A stretch of 64,000 nucleotides of DNA from the NCBI RefSeq assembly GCF_003075435.1, contig NZ_QCZJ01000014.1, forward strand, positions 1 through 64,000, written 5' to 3'. The translations under genes and the position numbers were made by a program. Origin of the DNA: Terrimonas sp. (GTDB lineage: Bacteria > Bacteroidota > Bacteroidia > Chitinophagales > Chitinophagaceae). Within the stretch, counting starts at the first letter, position 1, and every line of letters starts with the position of its first letter. Shown here piece by piece: positions 28,658-38,500 of the stretch. The notes beneath the pieces were generated by a model that ran no database searches, was not told where the DNA came from, and saw nothing but the letters and a program-made list of their open reading frames with translations.

Positions 28658-29503
28658 TCAGTACGGTAAAGGGTCATCCGGGCTTTTGGCTCTTGCTTTA
28701 CTATAATCAAGCGGTTTGTTCTTTCCTATCACCCATATTATTCCACCCAATATATGCTTTTGAAATTCAGGTTCTGCGTAAGTTGCGCTGTCATGCCCCA
28801 GGGATGTATACCATTGTCTTCCACCATCAAATTCATGACACCATACGGATGGAGAAGAAGTTCCTCCGTAGTAAGCTGGCTTATCTTTATCATCAAGCGG
28901 AGGAAGATCATGCACGATCAGCACATGAATATCCGGGTTGTATTCTTTAAAAAAATAACACTCATCGTCCCGCTGCCATATTTTAGGCAGAAAAGAAGTA
29001 GAAGGATGCGTATCATCAATAATAATTTCTTTGAAAGGCTGGTGTTTTGCATGGCGTAAGAAAGACGCGCCTATCAATCTTTTAAACCAGGGCCACTGGC
29101 GCTCAGACCCTGTGGCAGAGTGTATGCCTACAAAACCTCCTCCTGCCTGCACATAACGCATGAAAGCTACTTTTTGCTCATCGGTATCAAAGGTTTCGTT
29201 GTTGGTATTATTGAAAATAACCAGGGTATATTTTTTCAGGTTGTCTTCCGTCATACTTGCCGCATCATCGGATACGTCTACTTTAAAACCCTGCTGTTTT
29301 CCTATTTCTTGTATAGCGGCTGTGCAGGCAGCCCTGTTGTCGTGTATATAACCTTTCCCATTTTTAGTATATACCAGCACACTGATATTTTTCCATTTTA
29401 CTTTATACTCCTGCACAGATTTTTTCTGAGCACCTGCTGATGTAAAATAAAAAAACAGCATAATGCTCAGTATCACTTTTGTAATGTTCATCATTCTTTT
29501 CAT
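28658..29503 (-). CDS. ThuA-domain protein, secreted
   Basis: A 281-residue protein with a signal peptide (ends SAGAQ) and a glutamine-amidotransferase-like ThuA fold. Visible motifs are VLVYTKNGKGYIHDNRA, LVIFNNTNNETFD, and GGGFVGIHSATG followed by W-P-W-F-K-R-L-I-G-A. ThuA takes part with the Gfo/Idh protein ThuB in trehalose use through 3-ketotrehalose in rhizobia. Here it sits upstream of two Gfo/Idh genes in a SusCD operon, so a keto-sugar route is a reasonable inference. Confidence 0.88.
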   Translation of the reverse strand: MKRMMNITKVILSIMLFFYFTSAGAQKKSVQEYKVKWKNISVLVYTKNGKGYIHDNRAACTAAIQEIGKQQGFKVDVSDDAASMTEDNLKKYTLVIFNNTNNETFDTDEQKVAFMRYVQAGGGFVGIHSATGSERQWPWFKRLIGASFLRHAKHQPFKEIIIDDTHPSTSFLPKIWQRDDECYFFKEYNPDIHVLIVHDLPPLDDKDKPAYYGGTSSPSVWCHEFDGGRQWYTSLGHDSATYAEPEFQKHILGGIIWVIGKNKPLDYSKARAKSPDDPLPY

Positions 29504-29513
29504 ACTTAATATA

Positions 29514-30764
29514 TTATTTTTCCAGGCGTTCTATTTTTATTTCAGGAGGCGTAGCAAAACTTTTCCATGCATCTTCAGCCTGCTGTGTTGTTATACTATC
29601 TTCATATACCAGCATCCGGTATTTCAAAATATAATTATTACCGGGGTAAAGCGGCCAATCTTTATTTCTGGTAGGGCTGAAACTGAAAAACACATCGCCG
29701 CGTTTATTAGCATCCACCGGCCATACCCGCATAGGTTCCGGGAAGTTATAATTGGTGGGATAACCCATAAATAAAATGCCGGAATGCCCTTTCTCCATAT
29801 CGCCGTCTATCATACACCATCGTGCGGTTGATGCATCAGCAGCTTTACGGTCTTTGCCTTCTGAAGTAAGTACTTTACTGTTGCTGTTGTTCCAGTCTTC
29901 ACTTGCCCTGAAACCAAAGCCGCCATAGCGGTACTCTTTCAGTATTACAGCGCTGTCTGTAGCACAATTTAAGGAAGATGAGAAATCAATAAGCCACATT
30001 TTTTCTGCAATATTATATACACGCACATCCCATACTTCATTCATAGCAACTGTTTCTGCTCCCGGAGATGGTATATTAAATGCCACGTGTTGCTGCAATG
30101 CCCTGAATCCCGTGTACACATTACCGTTATAAGTATCAATAATATTACTGAATCTCACCGTTCCTTTTTTGTCACCAATATTCCAGAAATCTACTTCTTT
30201 ACCCTGGAACAGAACATGCGTCCACGGATTCCAGATGCCCATATGATGATAATGATCAGGCGCATTGATGCGTGTAAGTATATTACCCGATGGCGACCAC
30301 AACGGATGTATGAAGCCACTTCTCTTAAATGCAGTATCAATGCCCTTTGGCGGATAATGCGTGGCATAATTGTATTGTATAACCCTGCTGGCGCCGGATG
30401 TAATTAAGACATTGCCATCTTTTGAGGAAATATTGAGCGGTTGCTTTTGCTGGAGTTCCCTGCTATTGCTGTTGCACAATTCAAAAACTCTTTTATGTTT
30501 GTCGCCAGGTTTTATTATCCACCATAAAAAACGCTGTTGTCCGTTTTCAACCTGGAAAGGAATATTGACAAAATCTTTGCCCACAACTTCTCTTAGATAG
30601 AATGCGGAATCATGCAGCGTAGTAATATTATAAAGGGGAATATAAACAGGCGTACTGATGCTGTTGGTAACATTGAGCGTAAACCGCGCAATTACCTGCG
30701 CGCCTGCAGATGACAGCAGGCAAAACAAAAGCAATATAGTTCCGGAAAGGGTCTTTTTTCTCAT
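29514..30764 (-). CDS. DUF6807 (PmoA-like annotated) secreted protein
   Basis: A 416-residue exported protein (signal ends SSAGAQ), first gene of the operon. Family marks are HPLWSPSGNILTR, DHYHHMGIWNPWTHVLF and KEVDFWNIG, with histidine clusters suggestive of a metal or sugar site. Databases often call the family PmoA, a name with no functional weight for methane oxidation. It is commonly found with Gfo/Idh and ThuA proteins. The function is unknown; a role in binding or hydrolysing an oxidised glycoside is inference. Confidence 0.8.
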   Translation of the reverse strand: MRKKTLSGTILLLFCLLSSAGAQVIARFTLNVTNSISTPVYIPLYNITTLHDSAFYLREVVGKDFVNIPFQVENGQQRFLWWIIKPGDKHKRVFELCNSNSRELQQKQPLNISSKDGNVLITSGASRVIQYNYATHYPPKGIDTAFKRSGFIHPLWSPSGNILTRINAPDHYHHMGIWNPWTHVLFQGKEVDFWNIGDKKGTVRFSNIIDTYNGNVYTGFRALQQHVAFNIPSPGAETVAMNEVWDVRVYNIAEKMWLIDFSSSLNCATDSAVILKEYRYGGFGFRASEDWNNSNSKVLTSEGKDRKAADASTARWCMIDGDMEKGHSGILFMGYPTNYNFPEPMRVWPVDANKRGDVFFSFSPTRNKDWPLYPGNNYILKYRMLVYEDSITTQQAEDAWKSFATPPEIKIERLEK

Positions 30765-30790
30765 ATGTCGGTTCTGCGCAATCAGTTAAG

Positions 30791-30822
30791 TAAAAATAGG
30801 GAGATAGGATATCCTATCCAAA
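30791..30822 (-). promoter_or_regulatory. Promoter of the SusCD catabolic operon
   Basis: On the minus strand TTTG (30822-30819), a 20-bp spacer and TATTTTTA (30798-30791) fit the Bacteroidota -33/-7 pattern well. The DUF6807 start codon lies 27 bp further. The spacer is almost filled by a perfect palindrome (see next entry). Confidence 0.65.
30803..30818. promoter_or_regulatory. 16-bp palindrome inside the promoter spacer, candidate operator
   Basis: GATAGGATATCCTATC is a perfect palindrome located between the -33 and -7 boxes, where a bound repressor would block RNA polymerase. It lacks the central CG of most LacI-family sites, so the binding protein is uncertain. Confidence 0.5.
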
Positions 30823-30855
30823 GCCGCTCTCAGCATAAATTACAGCGCCTTTTTT

Positions 30856-30879
30856 GCACTCGTTACCGGCAACGTTTGC
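30856..30879. promoter_or_regulatory. LacI/GntR-like operator candidate
   Basis: The core CGTTACCGGCAACG (30861-30874) closely resembles known GntR-type LacI-family operators (GTTACCGGTAAC). The symmetry extends to GCA...TGC, giving a 24-bp site with three mismatched pairs and a central CG. It lies between the divergent LacI gene and the operon promoter, so it may serve autoregulation or looping. Confidence 0.55.
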
Positions 30880-30942
30880 ATTAAATATTCTTCATGTAAT
30901 TGATGTATAATTTCGAAAAGATTTATTCTCTTTAAAAAATTA

Positions 30943-30970
30943 TTGCTTAAAATGTAAAACCTTACCTTTA
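30943..30970 (+). promoter_or_regulatory. Putative promoter of the lacI-family gene
   Basis: TTG (30943-30945) and TACCTTTA (30963-30970) form a plausible -33/-7 pair, with the ATG 6 bp after the -7 box. The leader would be very short or absent, which is possible but makes the call uncertain. Confidence 0.35.
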
Positions 30971-30976
30971 TTTTTC

Positions 30977-31996
30977 ATGCAGAATGTTACCATTAAAGAT
31001 ATAGCCAAACGATTGGGCATATCGGCGTCTACCGTATCAAGAGCGCTGAGAGGAAGCACCGAAATAAATGAGGAAACAAAAAGGCTGGTGCAGGAACTTG
31101 CAAAAGAATTAAACTACACACCTAATCCCATCGCTTTATCGCTTAAGGAAAAAAAGACAAAAGTAATTGGCGTAATTGTGCCTGAGATAGCTAATTATTT
31201 TTGTTCTGCAGTAATTGCGGGCATTGAAGATTTTGCTTATAACAAAGGTTACCACGTAGTTATTTTTCAAAGTCATGAAAAATATCAACGTGAACTGATG
31301 AATATAAAATTACTTGAATCAAGAAGAATAGACGGTTTGATCATATCTGTTTCTAACGAAACTAAAAACGGGAATCACATACAGGAGTTGATTGACAAAG
31401 GAATACCTGTGGTAATGTTTGACAGGATTTGTAATGAAGTAGATACCCCGCGGGTGGTAACCGATGACAAAGGAGGCGCTTACATGGCAACCCGTCATTT
31501 GATTGAGCAGGGATATACCAGGATAGCGCACATGACCATGAGCCCGCAACTATCTGTTACCAAAAACAGAACAAATGGCTATACTGAGGCATTGAAGGAA
31601 TACAATATTCCATATCAGAAAAAATGGGTAGTTGCCTGTGATTTTGATATTAAACATATTAAAAGTTCAATACACAAATTGTTTAAATCAACACCCAAAC
31701 CTAATGCTATCCTGGCATCGGCTGAACGCATTGCTATAAGAAGCATTGAAGTATTGAAAGAAATGAAACTGCGCATACCCGCGGATGTAGCCGTAGCCGG
31801 TTTTTTTGATAACCCCATCAGCCGGTTTATTGACCCTCCGCTTACCTCCATTCATCAGCCAACTTTTGATATAGGCCAATCTGCAGCAAGATTACTAATT
31901 GAAATGATTGAGGGAAATACGCTGCAGCACCAGTTTAAAACAATTGAGCTGAAAACAACTATAGAGATCAGGGAATCTTCGATGCGGAAGAAGTGA
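30977..31996 (+). CDS. LacI-family transcriptional regulator
   Basis: A 339-residue repressor or activator. The N-terminal helix-turn-helix is textbook (TIKDIAKRLGISASTVSRAL) followed by the hinge region NYTPNPIALSLKEKKT. The periplasmic-binding-protein-like core begins VIGVIVPEIANYF and carries VMFDRICNEVDTPRVVTDD and VAVAGFFDNPISRFIDPPLT. It is divergent from the SusCD catabolic operon and presumably responds to the imported sugar or a product. Such coupling of LacI to an operon led by exported oxidoreductases is typical of Bacteroidota sugar loci. Confidence 0.92.
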   Translation: MQNVTIKDIAKRLGISASTVSRALRGSTEINEETKRLVQELAKELNYTPNPIALSLKEKKTKVIGVIVPEIANYFCSAVIAGIEDFAYNKGYHVVIFQSHEKYQRELMNIKLLESRRIDGLIISVSNETKNGNHIQELIDKGIPVVMFDRICNEVDTPRVVTDDKGGAYMATRHLIEQGYTRIAHMTMSPQLSVTKNRTNGYTEALKEYNIPYQKKWVVACDFDIKHIKSSIHKLFKSTPKPNAILASAERIAIRSIEVLKEMKLRIPADVAVAGFFDNPISRFIDPPLTSIHQPTFDIGQSAARLLIEMIEGNTLQHQFKTIELKTTIEIRESSMRKK

Positions 31997-32027
31997 AATA
32001 GCTGATAGCTGTCAGGTATCAGCTATT
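31997..32027. terminator. Shared hairpin between convergent genes
   Basis: AATAGCTGATA (31997-32007) pairs perfectly with TATCAGCTATT (32017-32027) over 11 bp. It follows the lacI-family stop codon directly and contains the acpS stop codon. It is a member of the AGCTGATAGCTGA repeat family, so here the repeat may act as a bidirectional terminator. Confidence 0.6.
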
Positions 32028-32402
32028 AGCTATTGCAATCATCACCACCGCGATTGCAACGTTGTCCGTATGCGAAAGTGAAACATGTATATCGGCGGCA
32101 TTGAATTGTTTAAGTGAAACCGCTGTTTCACCGAGTAAACGAACATGTGGTTTGCCAGAAGTTTCATTATATATTTCTATCTCACTAAAAGATGTGCCTT
32201 CTGCCCAGCCTGTGCCAATTGCTTTAAAGAATGCTTCTTTCGCCGCGAATCTTGCCGCATAATGTTCAAACTTTTTTGCTTTTGATTCGCAATAGCTGAT
32301 CTCATGCGCAGAAAAAACCAGTTCCCTGAATCCTTTTTCTTTATTGATAGATGCAGCAATGCGCTCTATCTCCACTATATCTATGCCTACGCCGCTAATC
32401 AT
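32019..32402 (-). CDS. acpS: Holo-ACP synthase (4'-phosphopantetheinyl transferase)
   Basis: Transfers phosphopantetheine from CoA to the serine of acyl carrier proteins. The 127-residue length is standard. The two signature segments are GVGIDIVEIERI (metal-binding Asp) and FAAKEAFFKAIGTGW (Glu and Lys of the active site). It is the last gene of the minus arm of the pigment cluster and overlaps the C45-type gene by 8 bp. It therefore probably activates the ACP encoded at 48.8 kb, and may also be the cell's general AcpS. Confidence 0.92.
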   Translation of the reverse strand: MISGVGIDIVEIERIAASINKEKGFRELVFSAHEISYCESKAKKFEHYAARFAAKEAFFKAIGTGWAEGTSFSEIEIYNETSGKPHVRLLGETAVSLKQFNAADIHVSLSHTDNVAIAVVMIAIANS

Positions 32403-34071
32403 GACTTTTAGTTTGCTTTTGTGATGCAGTTATCTGCTGCTGAATATATTCTTCTTCGTTCTTTGTGGCTATTTCTTTGGTAAGCGCCTGTTTATAATAT
32501 TCAATTGCTTTAGCAAAATCTTTATGTTTAAAACTATAATCTCCGGCAATAACATAAGCATGATAAAATTCCGGATTACTGGCAATCACGCTGTCAGTAT
32601 TCACTTCCAACCCTTCACTTATCATATGCTTGTATCGCCTGAAATTTTCAAACTGCCTGTATTGCGGGCTGTATAAAAAGCTATCAGCGGGAATGGTTAA
32701 AACGCTGTCACATATTTCCTGGTTTTCTTTGAGCCCGTGCAAAGCAAAAATTTTATGAAGGTTATATGCCTTAAACTCGCCCAGCTGCCAGGGAGATGTA
32801 GATACCCAAACCAATAACTTCTTTGGCTCAAAAATAATAGCGTGATGTGCTATCAACTGGTTCATGGCTTTTTCATTCCCCATGCCGATATCTTCATTAT
32901 GCAAACCATTCCTGTCTCTTAAAATTGCCGCGGTTTTCAAAACGGTATTTGCGCCTTTTTCATGCAGCAATTCTTCCAGTCTTTTATAGCGATAGGGAGA
33001 AGCACTTTTATCAAGCTGCTCTATATTGGGTTCAGAAGCAATAAGCCCTTTACTCTGGAAATGATTAGAACAAAGAATGCGGTCTGACTGAGGGTCGTAT
33101 ACATCCAGCGTATCCGGGGTCTTTTCAATGATCACCGCTTTATTATCAGCAGCAGAACCAACCAGGAAGGATTCTGATACAAACATTTTTCGTTTACCCG
33201 CTATCGTTACTGCCTCTTTTATATCAGATGCATATTGCAATATTTCTCTCGCTACCAGCGAAACAGGTGTTGCAGAACCAGAGGGTATACCGCTTTTGGC
33301 AGCATTTATGGTAACGGTTAGTCCTTTTTCATTCATGCCTGAAACAACGCCGATAAAACCACCCCAGGTAACGCTCATAAATTTGTAACCTTCAGCAGGA
33401 TTTTCAAAAGCTATTATCTTGTTTTTTGCAAAATCATCGCCCACATAAAAATCAAAATTCCTGCCAATGATCAATTGGCTATCTGCAGATGCAGCATTCC
33501 ATGTGCCGAAGGATGTGCAGCCTACCAATGCCATATTCTGCAATGCATGCCCTATATCATGCGCTGCATGATAATTCAGAATACGCTGGTAATTGGTGCC
33601 GATATAATCATATTGATCAGACGCTGATTCGGAGACGCCATATATCTCCTCCTTATATTCTTCTGTTATATTTTTATCGAGGTTACGGTTAAACCAGCCT
33701 ATCACATATTTTAAAAAATGCAGGTAAGATTTTGAAGGGATCATCTTATTGATCTGCGCGTTAAAATAATCTTCCTGCAAAACAACCAGTTCTTTTGAAA
33801 GCTTACCATTTACCACACCACGCTCAAATGGCTTGCCTTCCACGTACATTTCATATAAACCGGAATTGCTTTTACGGAACCAGTTATTACCAAGCGTATA
33901 AAAATTATTCCCGTGGTCTTCCCGCTCCCGTTGCAGACCTGATTTATCTGCTATTGCAGGCGGATCAATATCACTCACATATACCACGTAAGCAAACAGC
34001 AACAGCAATATTGCTATAATGGAGATAGCAATATACAGTAGCCATTTGCCTGCTTTTTTCAATCTATGCAT
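32395..34071 (-). CDS. C45-type autoproteolytic acyltransferase/hydrolase
   Basis: A 558-residue Ntn-hydrolase-type protein. An N-terminal membrane anchor (LLYIAISIIAILLLLFAYVV) precedes the domain. Cys185 in ALVGCTSFGTW is the likely nucleophile released by cleavage after Gly184, as in acyl-CoA:6-aminopenicillanate acyltransferase. IIGRNFDFYVGDD and GVVSGMNEKGLTVTINAAK are family blocks. The C-terminal part holds a TPR-like helical pair (YHAYVIAGDYSFKHKDFAKA). In flexirubin/aryl-polyene clusters such a protein may release or esterify the acyl chain; this role is inferred from context. Confidence 0.75.
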   Translation of the reverse strand: MHRLKKAGKWLLYIAISIIAILLLLFAYVVYVSDIDPPAIADKSGLQREREDHGNNFYTLGNNWFRKSNSGLYEMYVEGKPFERGVVNGKLSKELVVLQEDYFNAQINKMIPSKSYLHFLKYVIGWFNRNLDKNITEEYKEEIYGVSESASDQYDYIGTNYQRILNYHAAHDIGHALQNMALVGCTSFGTWNAASADSQLIIGRNFDFYVGDDFAKNKIIAFENPAEGYKFMSVTWGGFIGVVSGMNEKGLTVTINAAKSGIPSGSATPVSLVAREILQYASDIKEAVTIAGKRKMFVSESFLVGSAADNKAVIIEKTPDTLDVYDPQSDRILCSNHFQSKGLIASEPNIEQLDKSASPYRYKRLEELLHEKGANTVLKTAAILRDRNGLHNEDIGMGNEKAMNQLIAHHAIIFEPKKLLVWVSTSPWQLGEFKAYNLHKIFALHGLKENQEICDSVLTIPADSFLYSPQYRQFENFRRYKHMISEGLEVNTDSVIASNPEFYHAYVIAGDYSFKHKDFAKAIEYYKQALTKEIATKNEEEYIQQQITASQKQTKSHD

Positions 34072-35581
34072 TTCTTATTTTTTCTACTATAGCTTCATTG
34101 CCTAAAATAGTAATGCTTGTAAGCAATGCGCTGATGGTTGAGCCAAGCACACCATGTATATTAATATTCTGACCGGTAAGGTAAAGATTCTGCACCTTTG
34201 TACGGGGCGAAATAAATGTCTTTAACGGGTCTTTATAATCTTTGGCTATACCATATAATGATCCGTCATAATTACCGATATAATCCCGGTAAGACAAAGG
34301 CGTGGAAGTAGTATACGATTGAATACAGTTTCTCAATCCAGGGAATCTCTCTTCTACAAGATCAAGCAAAATTTCCGCCTTATATTTTTTGAACGCTTCA
34401 TAGTTTTCTCCCCTGCTGTTTTCATTTGACACAGTATTGAATGTATCATGCCAGGGCGCCACCTCTTCATAACGCATAAAGGCAAAAATAGTCAGCGCTT
34501 CACCATATTCATCATTTTCAGAAGCCGGCGGCACAAACATGGCATAAGACAGCGGCCAATTATCTTCCGTATAATCTGTAAGATTCCATATCTCTCCTTC
34601 CTTATGATAATAATAGTTATGCTTTATATAGGGAAAACAGTTTTTCTTTAAAGCGATATGCACAAGAAAAGATGAAATGGTATGCGGCAGGCTGCTCAAT
34701 CTTTTGCGATAAATATTTTTGATGATCGGCGTTTCTGTCATCTCCATTGTTTTTGCCGGGTGAATATTGGAGATGAATATATCGCCATAAATTTTCCTGC
34801 CATCCGCAGCCTCCACATATATTACCTTATCCTCCTGCACCTGTATTTTTTTTACTTCAAAATGACGGATGATCTCTCCTCCCATTTCACGGATATTCTT
34901 TGCCAGTATTTTCCCAATTTGCGATCCGCCGTTAATGCATTTCCACGAGCTTTCAATATAACTGTTAAGAATAAGCGCATGTATATAAAAAGGCGTTTCA
35001 TCAGGTCGTCCTACATATAATCCATTATTACCAACCAGCACAGCCTGCAATTTCAGGTTATCAGTTATCTCTTCAATAACAGTACGCGTATCTTCCCTCA
35101 TCGCGTCTGCCTTTTCTTCAAACAAACCGTGGGTGCGCAATTTATACAGCGGGAATTTATCACAGGTTTCCTTCACTTTATCACAGTATGCTCTTATTGC
35201 CGTTTCTTCCTCAGGAAAATAAACCAGCAATTGCCGAACAAAATTTTCATAGCCTTGTGCCAGTTTATATTCGTACTTATCTCCGCTTATAATAATACGG
35301 TCAAAACCATCTTCATCCATCCGCTGTATTTTCAGCTTATCCATTACACCCAGGTACTTAAAAACCTGGTAAAGGTTTTGTCCTTTATCAAGCCCGCCTA
35401 TATAATGCACGCCTGAATCAAAAACCACTTTATCCCGTGCAAAGGTTTGAAGGCTGCCTCCTATTTGCTTATTCTTTTCCAGTACGCAAACGCAATAGCC
35501 TTCTTTTGCAAGCAAAGCGGCAGATACCAAACCACCTATACCGCTTCCTGTAATTACTATATCATATTTATCTGCCTGCAT
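34064..35581 (-). CDS. CrtI/phytoene-desaturase-like FAD oxidoreductase
   Basis: A 505-residue FAD enzyme of the phytoene desaturase/all-trans-retinol saturase group. The dinucleotide motif is ITGSGIGGLVSAALLAKEG, followed by VCVLEKNKQIGGSLQTF, and the C-terminal motif is NLYLTGQNINIHGVLGS. It may act on the polyene chain or on another lipid of the pathway. It overlaps the upstream fusion gene by one base and the downstream C45 gene by 8 bp, so it is co-translated with both. Confidence 0.8.
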   Translation of the reverse strand: MQADKYDIVITGSGIGGLVSAALLAKEGYCVCVLEKNKQIGGSLQTFARDKVVFDSGVHYIGGLDKGQNLYQVFKYLGVMDKLKIQRMDEDGFDRIIISGDKYEYKLAQGYENFVRQLLVYFPEEETAIRAYCDKVKETCDKFPLYKLRTHGLFEEKADAMREDTRTVIEEITDNLKLQAVLVGNNGLYVGRPDETPFYIHALILNSYIESSWKCINGGSQIGKILAKNIREMGGEIIRHFEVKKIQVQEDKVIYVEAADGRKIYGDIFISNIHPAKTMEMTETPIIKNIYRKRLSSLPHTISSFLVHIALKKNCFPYIKHNYYYHKEGEIWNLTDYTEDNWPLSYAMFVPPASENDEYGEALTIFAFMRYEEVAPWHDTFNTVSNENSRGENYEAFKKYKAEILLDLVEERFPGLRNCIQSYTTSTPLSYRDYIGNYDGSLYGIAKDYKDPLKTFISPRTKVQNLYLTGQNINIHGVLGSTISALLTSITILGNEAIVEKIRNA

Positions 35582-38500
35582 TAATTTTTATTACTGATCA
35601 CAAAAATAATATTGGATGTGTATTTTGTTTCATCTATCTCCCGGCAATACATACCGTTCGCCGCCGCTATCTCATGTATCATGCTGCCTGAAAGAAATGA
35701 TAATCCTTTATCGGTTGTTTTATTGAATTGTAAAAGCTTTGTAGAGAAAAACTCAGTAAGCTTTGTGCCTTTGTGCTTTTCTACCCGCTCTTTATCACCA
35801 TCCCGTATAATTAAAACACCGCCAGGATTCAGCGCCTGTATGCATTTTTCAATAATGTGCTTTTGCTCACCAGGTTGAAGATAGTGCAGCATATCTGCCG
35901 CGATAATACCATCGTATTTTTCAAAAACAAAATGTGTTACATCTGTATAAGCAAACTGTATGCGCTCATCCTTGCTGAAGCAATGCTGCGCAACGGTAAT
36001 TTTTTCTTCATCATAATCCGCAGCATATATTTCCCGCTCTATAGCAGCAAAACGCAGCATATACGGCATAAAGCCATAGCCGCAACCAATATCGAGTATT
36101 TTGCCTTTTTGCGGCAGCAGTTTATGAAAAACAGCATAATTTTTTTCTAACCCTACCTTCACGCGCATATACCATTCCAACACCGGGCCTTTGTAAATAT
36201 AATTGTAAAACAATTTTTCTCTGTGCCAGTCCGGTTGTTCAAGCGATTGTCTTAACTGGTCAAACTCACTCCTGAAATATTTCCCTACCTGTTTTGCTCT
36301 TTCTGAATAGGTATTACCGAAGGATATATTTTCTGGTGAAATACGTGGTAAAAACTTCAACACGATATGCCCGTCTTTCAGCATCATATCTCCCTTGCTC
36401 AGCGTATAGCCTGTACCGTGAATAATAACCGGCAGTATATCTATGCTCAATTGTTCTGCCAGGAAGAAAGCGCCTTTGTGAAAACGTTTCATATTCCCGT
36501 CAGACGATCTGGTACCCTCTGGAAAAATAACCACGGAATAACCAAGCTTCACTTTTTCCCTGATCTTCTCCAGGTTATTTTCTACACCCATTGAAGCAGA
36601 ATAATAATCAGCCATGCGCACCGCCAGCCCTGAAACCGGAGCGTTTCTTACCCTGTCATTCGTAAAAACGATCAGCTTGGGGTGCATCATCATCATTACA
36701 AAATTATCGAGCCCCGACTGGTGATTACAAATAATGATAGCAGGACTGGAGAAATCTTCTTTTAACGAATTGATGATCGTCTTCTTTACATTGCCCATTA
36801 TATATATCAGTGACCTGGAGAATTTAGCGATCACTTTATGATAAAGCAGCTTTCCTTTCTCTTTATTGAAAGGATTAAGCTTAACGAGTATAATGCCGAT
36901 AAGAACCAATAGTATGCTTCCGAAAATAAACCAGACCTGGGAGAAGATGGTTTTGCTGAGCGACCAGAATGTCCACGGATAGACGCCCCGTTTTACGCGG
37001 TTGCTGATTAAAAAATTAAACAGGTAAGGTATACAAACCTGCGATACCAGTACAACACAAAGTATACCTGTTACAGATATGGAAGCAATGGAACGAAGCG
37101 CAGGATGTTTGGCGAATATCAGCACACCCAGGCCTGCCAGTGTAGTCACCGCAGACAGGATAATTGATGATTTAAAAGAAGCCAGATTTTTCCTGCCGGT
37201 TTTATACTCCTGCAATAAACCATCTATAATAAATATACTGTAATCATCACCCAGTCCAAAAATGAGCGTTGATACAATGATGTTGATGATATTGAATTTA
37301 ATGCCAAGCAAACCCATTATTCCCAATATCCATATCCATGTAATGAACATAGGAAGAAAAGCCATCAGCGCCAGCTCTATCCTCCCGTATGTAATAAGCA
37401 AAACGGTAAAAACAAAAACAGAGGTAATTAAAGCGATGCGGGTAAAATCTATATTGATCAGTTCAACAAACCTGCCGGTAAGATACTGGCGGTCCAGCAC
37501 AGTGATACCGGCTTTATTATCGAAGGTTTCATATATAGCAGGTTTGTTGGCTGCTTCTGCTTTTACCAGCGTAACCACGGTTGTGCGGTCATTATATTCC
37601 GCTATATAATCATCCAGGAAAGAGCTTCGCAATTGATGAAGCGTAGCGGTATCAACAACCGTGTATGTTTGGTTAAGTAAATCAGTAAAACGATCAAAAG
37701 CGGTTGCACTATAGCCAAGCGCTGTGCCTTCCTTTTTTATGACTGTTAAAACTGCCGCTTTTTTCTCCGGCGTCCAGTATGCATTCCAGCGCTGTATCCG
37801 TTCCTGCTGCAATGCTCCTGATATAATGAGTGAAGAAACGCCGGAATATTTATTGACAATGGATTTATCTTTTAGCGCCTCTATATCCTGCTGCACTTTT
37901 TCACTTTGCAAAAGCGCTTCTTCAAGATTTTTTCCTTCAGCAATAATATATACGGATTGTGTAGCCGCCTGGTTGATCGCGTTCAATTTTTGCTCTGCCT
38001 GTTTTAATGCAGGAGGCATATAATTCATATTGTTGAGATCGGTTTCAAAACCAACTTTCTGCGATGTAAAGGCAAAACCGATCGTTAACAATAGTATTCC
38101 GGCTATAATAAATTTATTATGCTCCGGGCGTAATGCAGCCAGTTTGTCAATCCATGAATGGCTATATTCATCAGCATCCTTTTTTTTATGCTTACTGATG
38201 AAATGTGGTAAAAAAATAAGCGATGAAAGCGCTGCGCCTATTAAACTGAAGCCCGCAAATAAACCGAGATCCTTCAGCATATCAGACTCGGCAAAAGTAA
38301 GACAGAAAAAACCGCCGATGGTTGTAGCACTACCCAGCGTTAAAGGAAAAGCAAGATCATCAATTACCTTTTTTATATCACCCGTATGCCGGTAATGATT
38401 AAATACATGCAGCGAGTAGTTTACCGCTATGCCCAGTATAACCGAACCTGTACCTATAGCAATTACAGATATACTTCCCCTGATTAAATATACCGCTGCG

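Noticed and set aside
29514-30764. Methane monooxygenase subunit PmoA
   Set aside because: The database nickname PmoA for DUF6807 does not reflect particulate methane monooxygenase; there are no membrane helices and no PmoB or PmoC genes.
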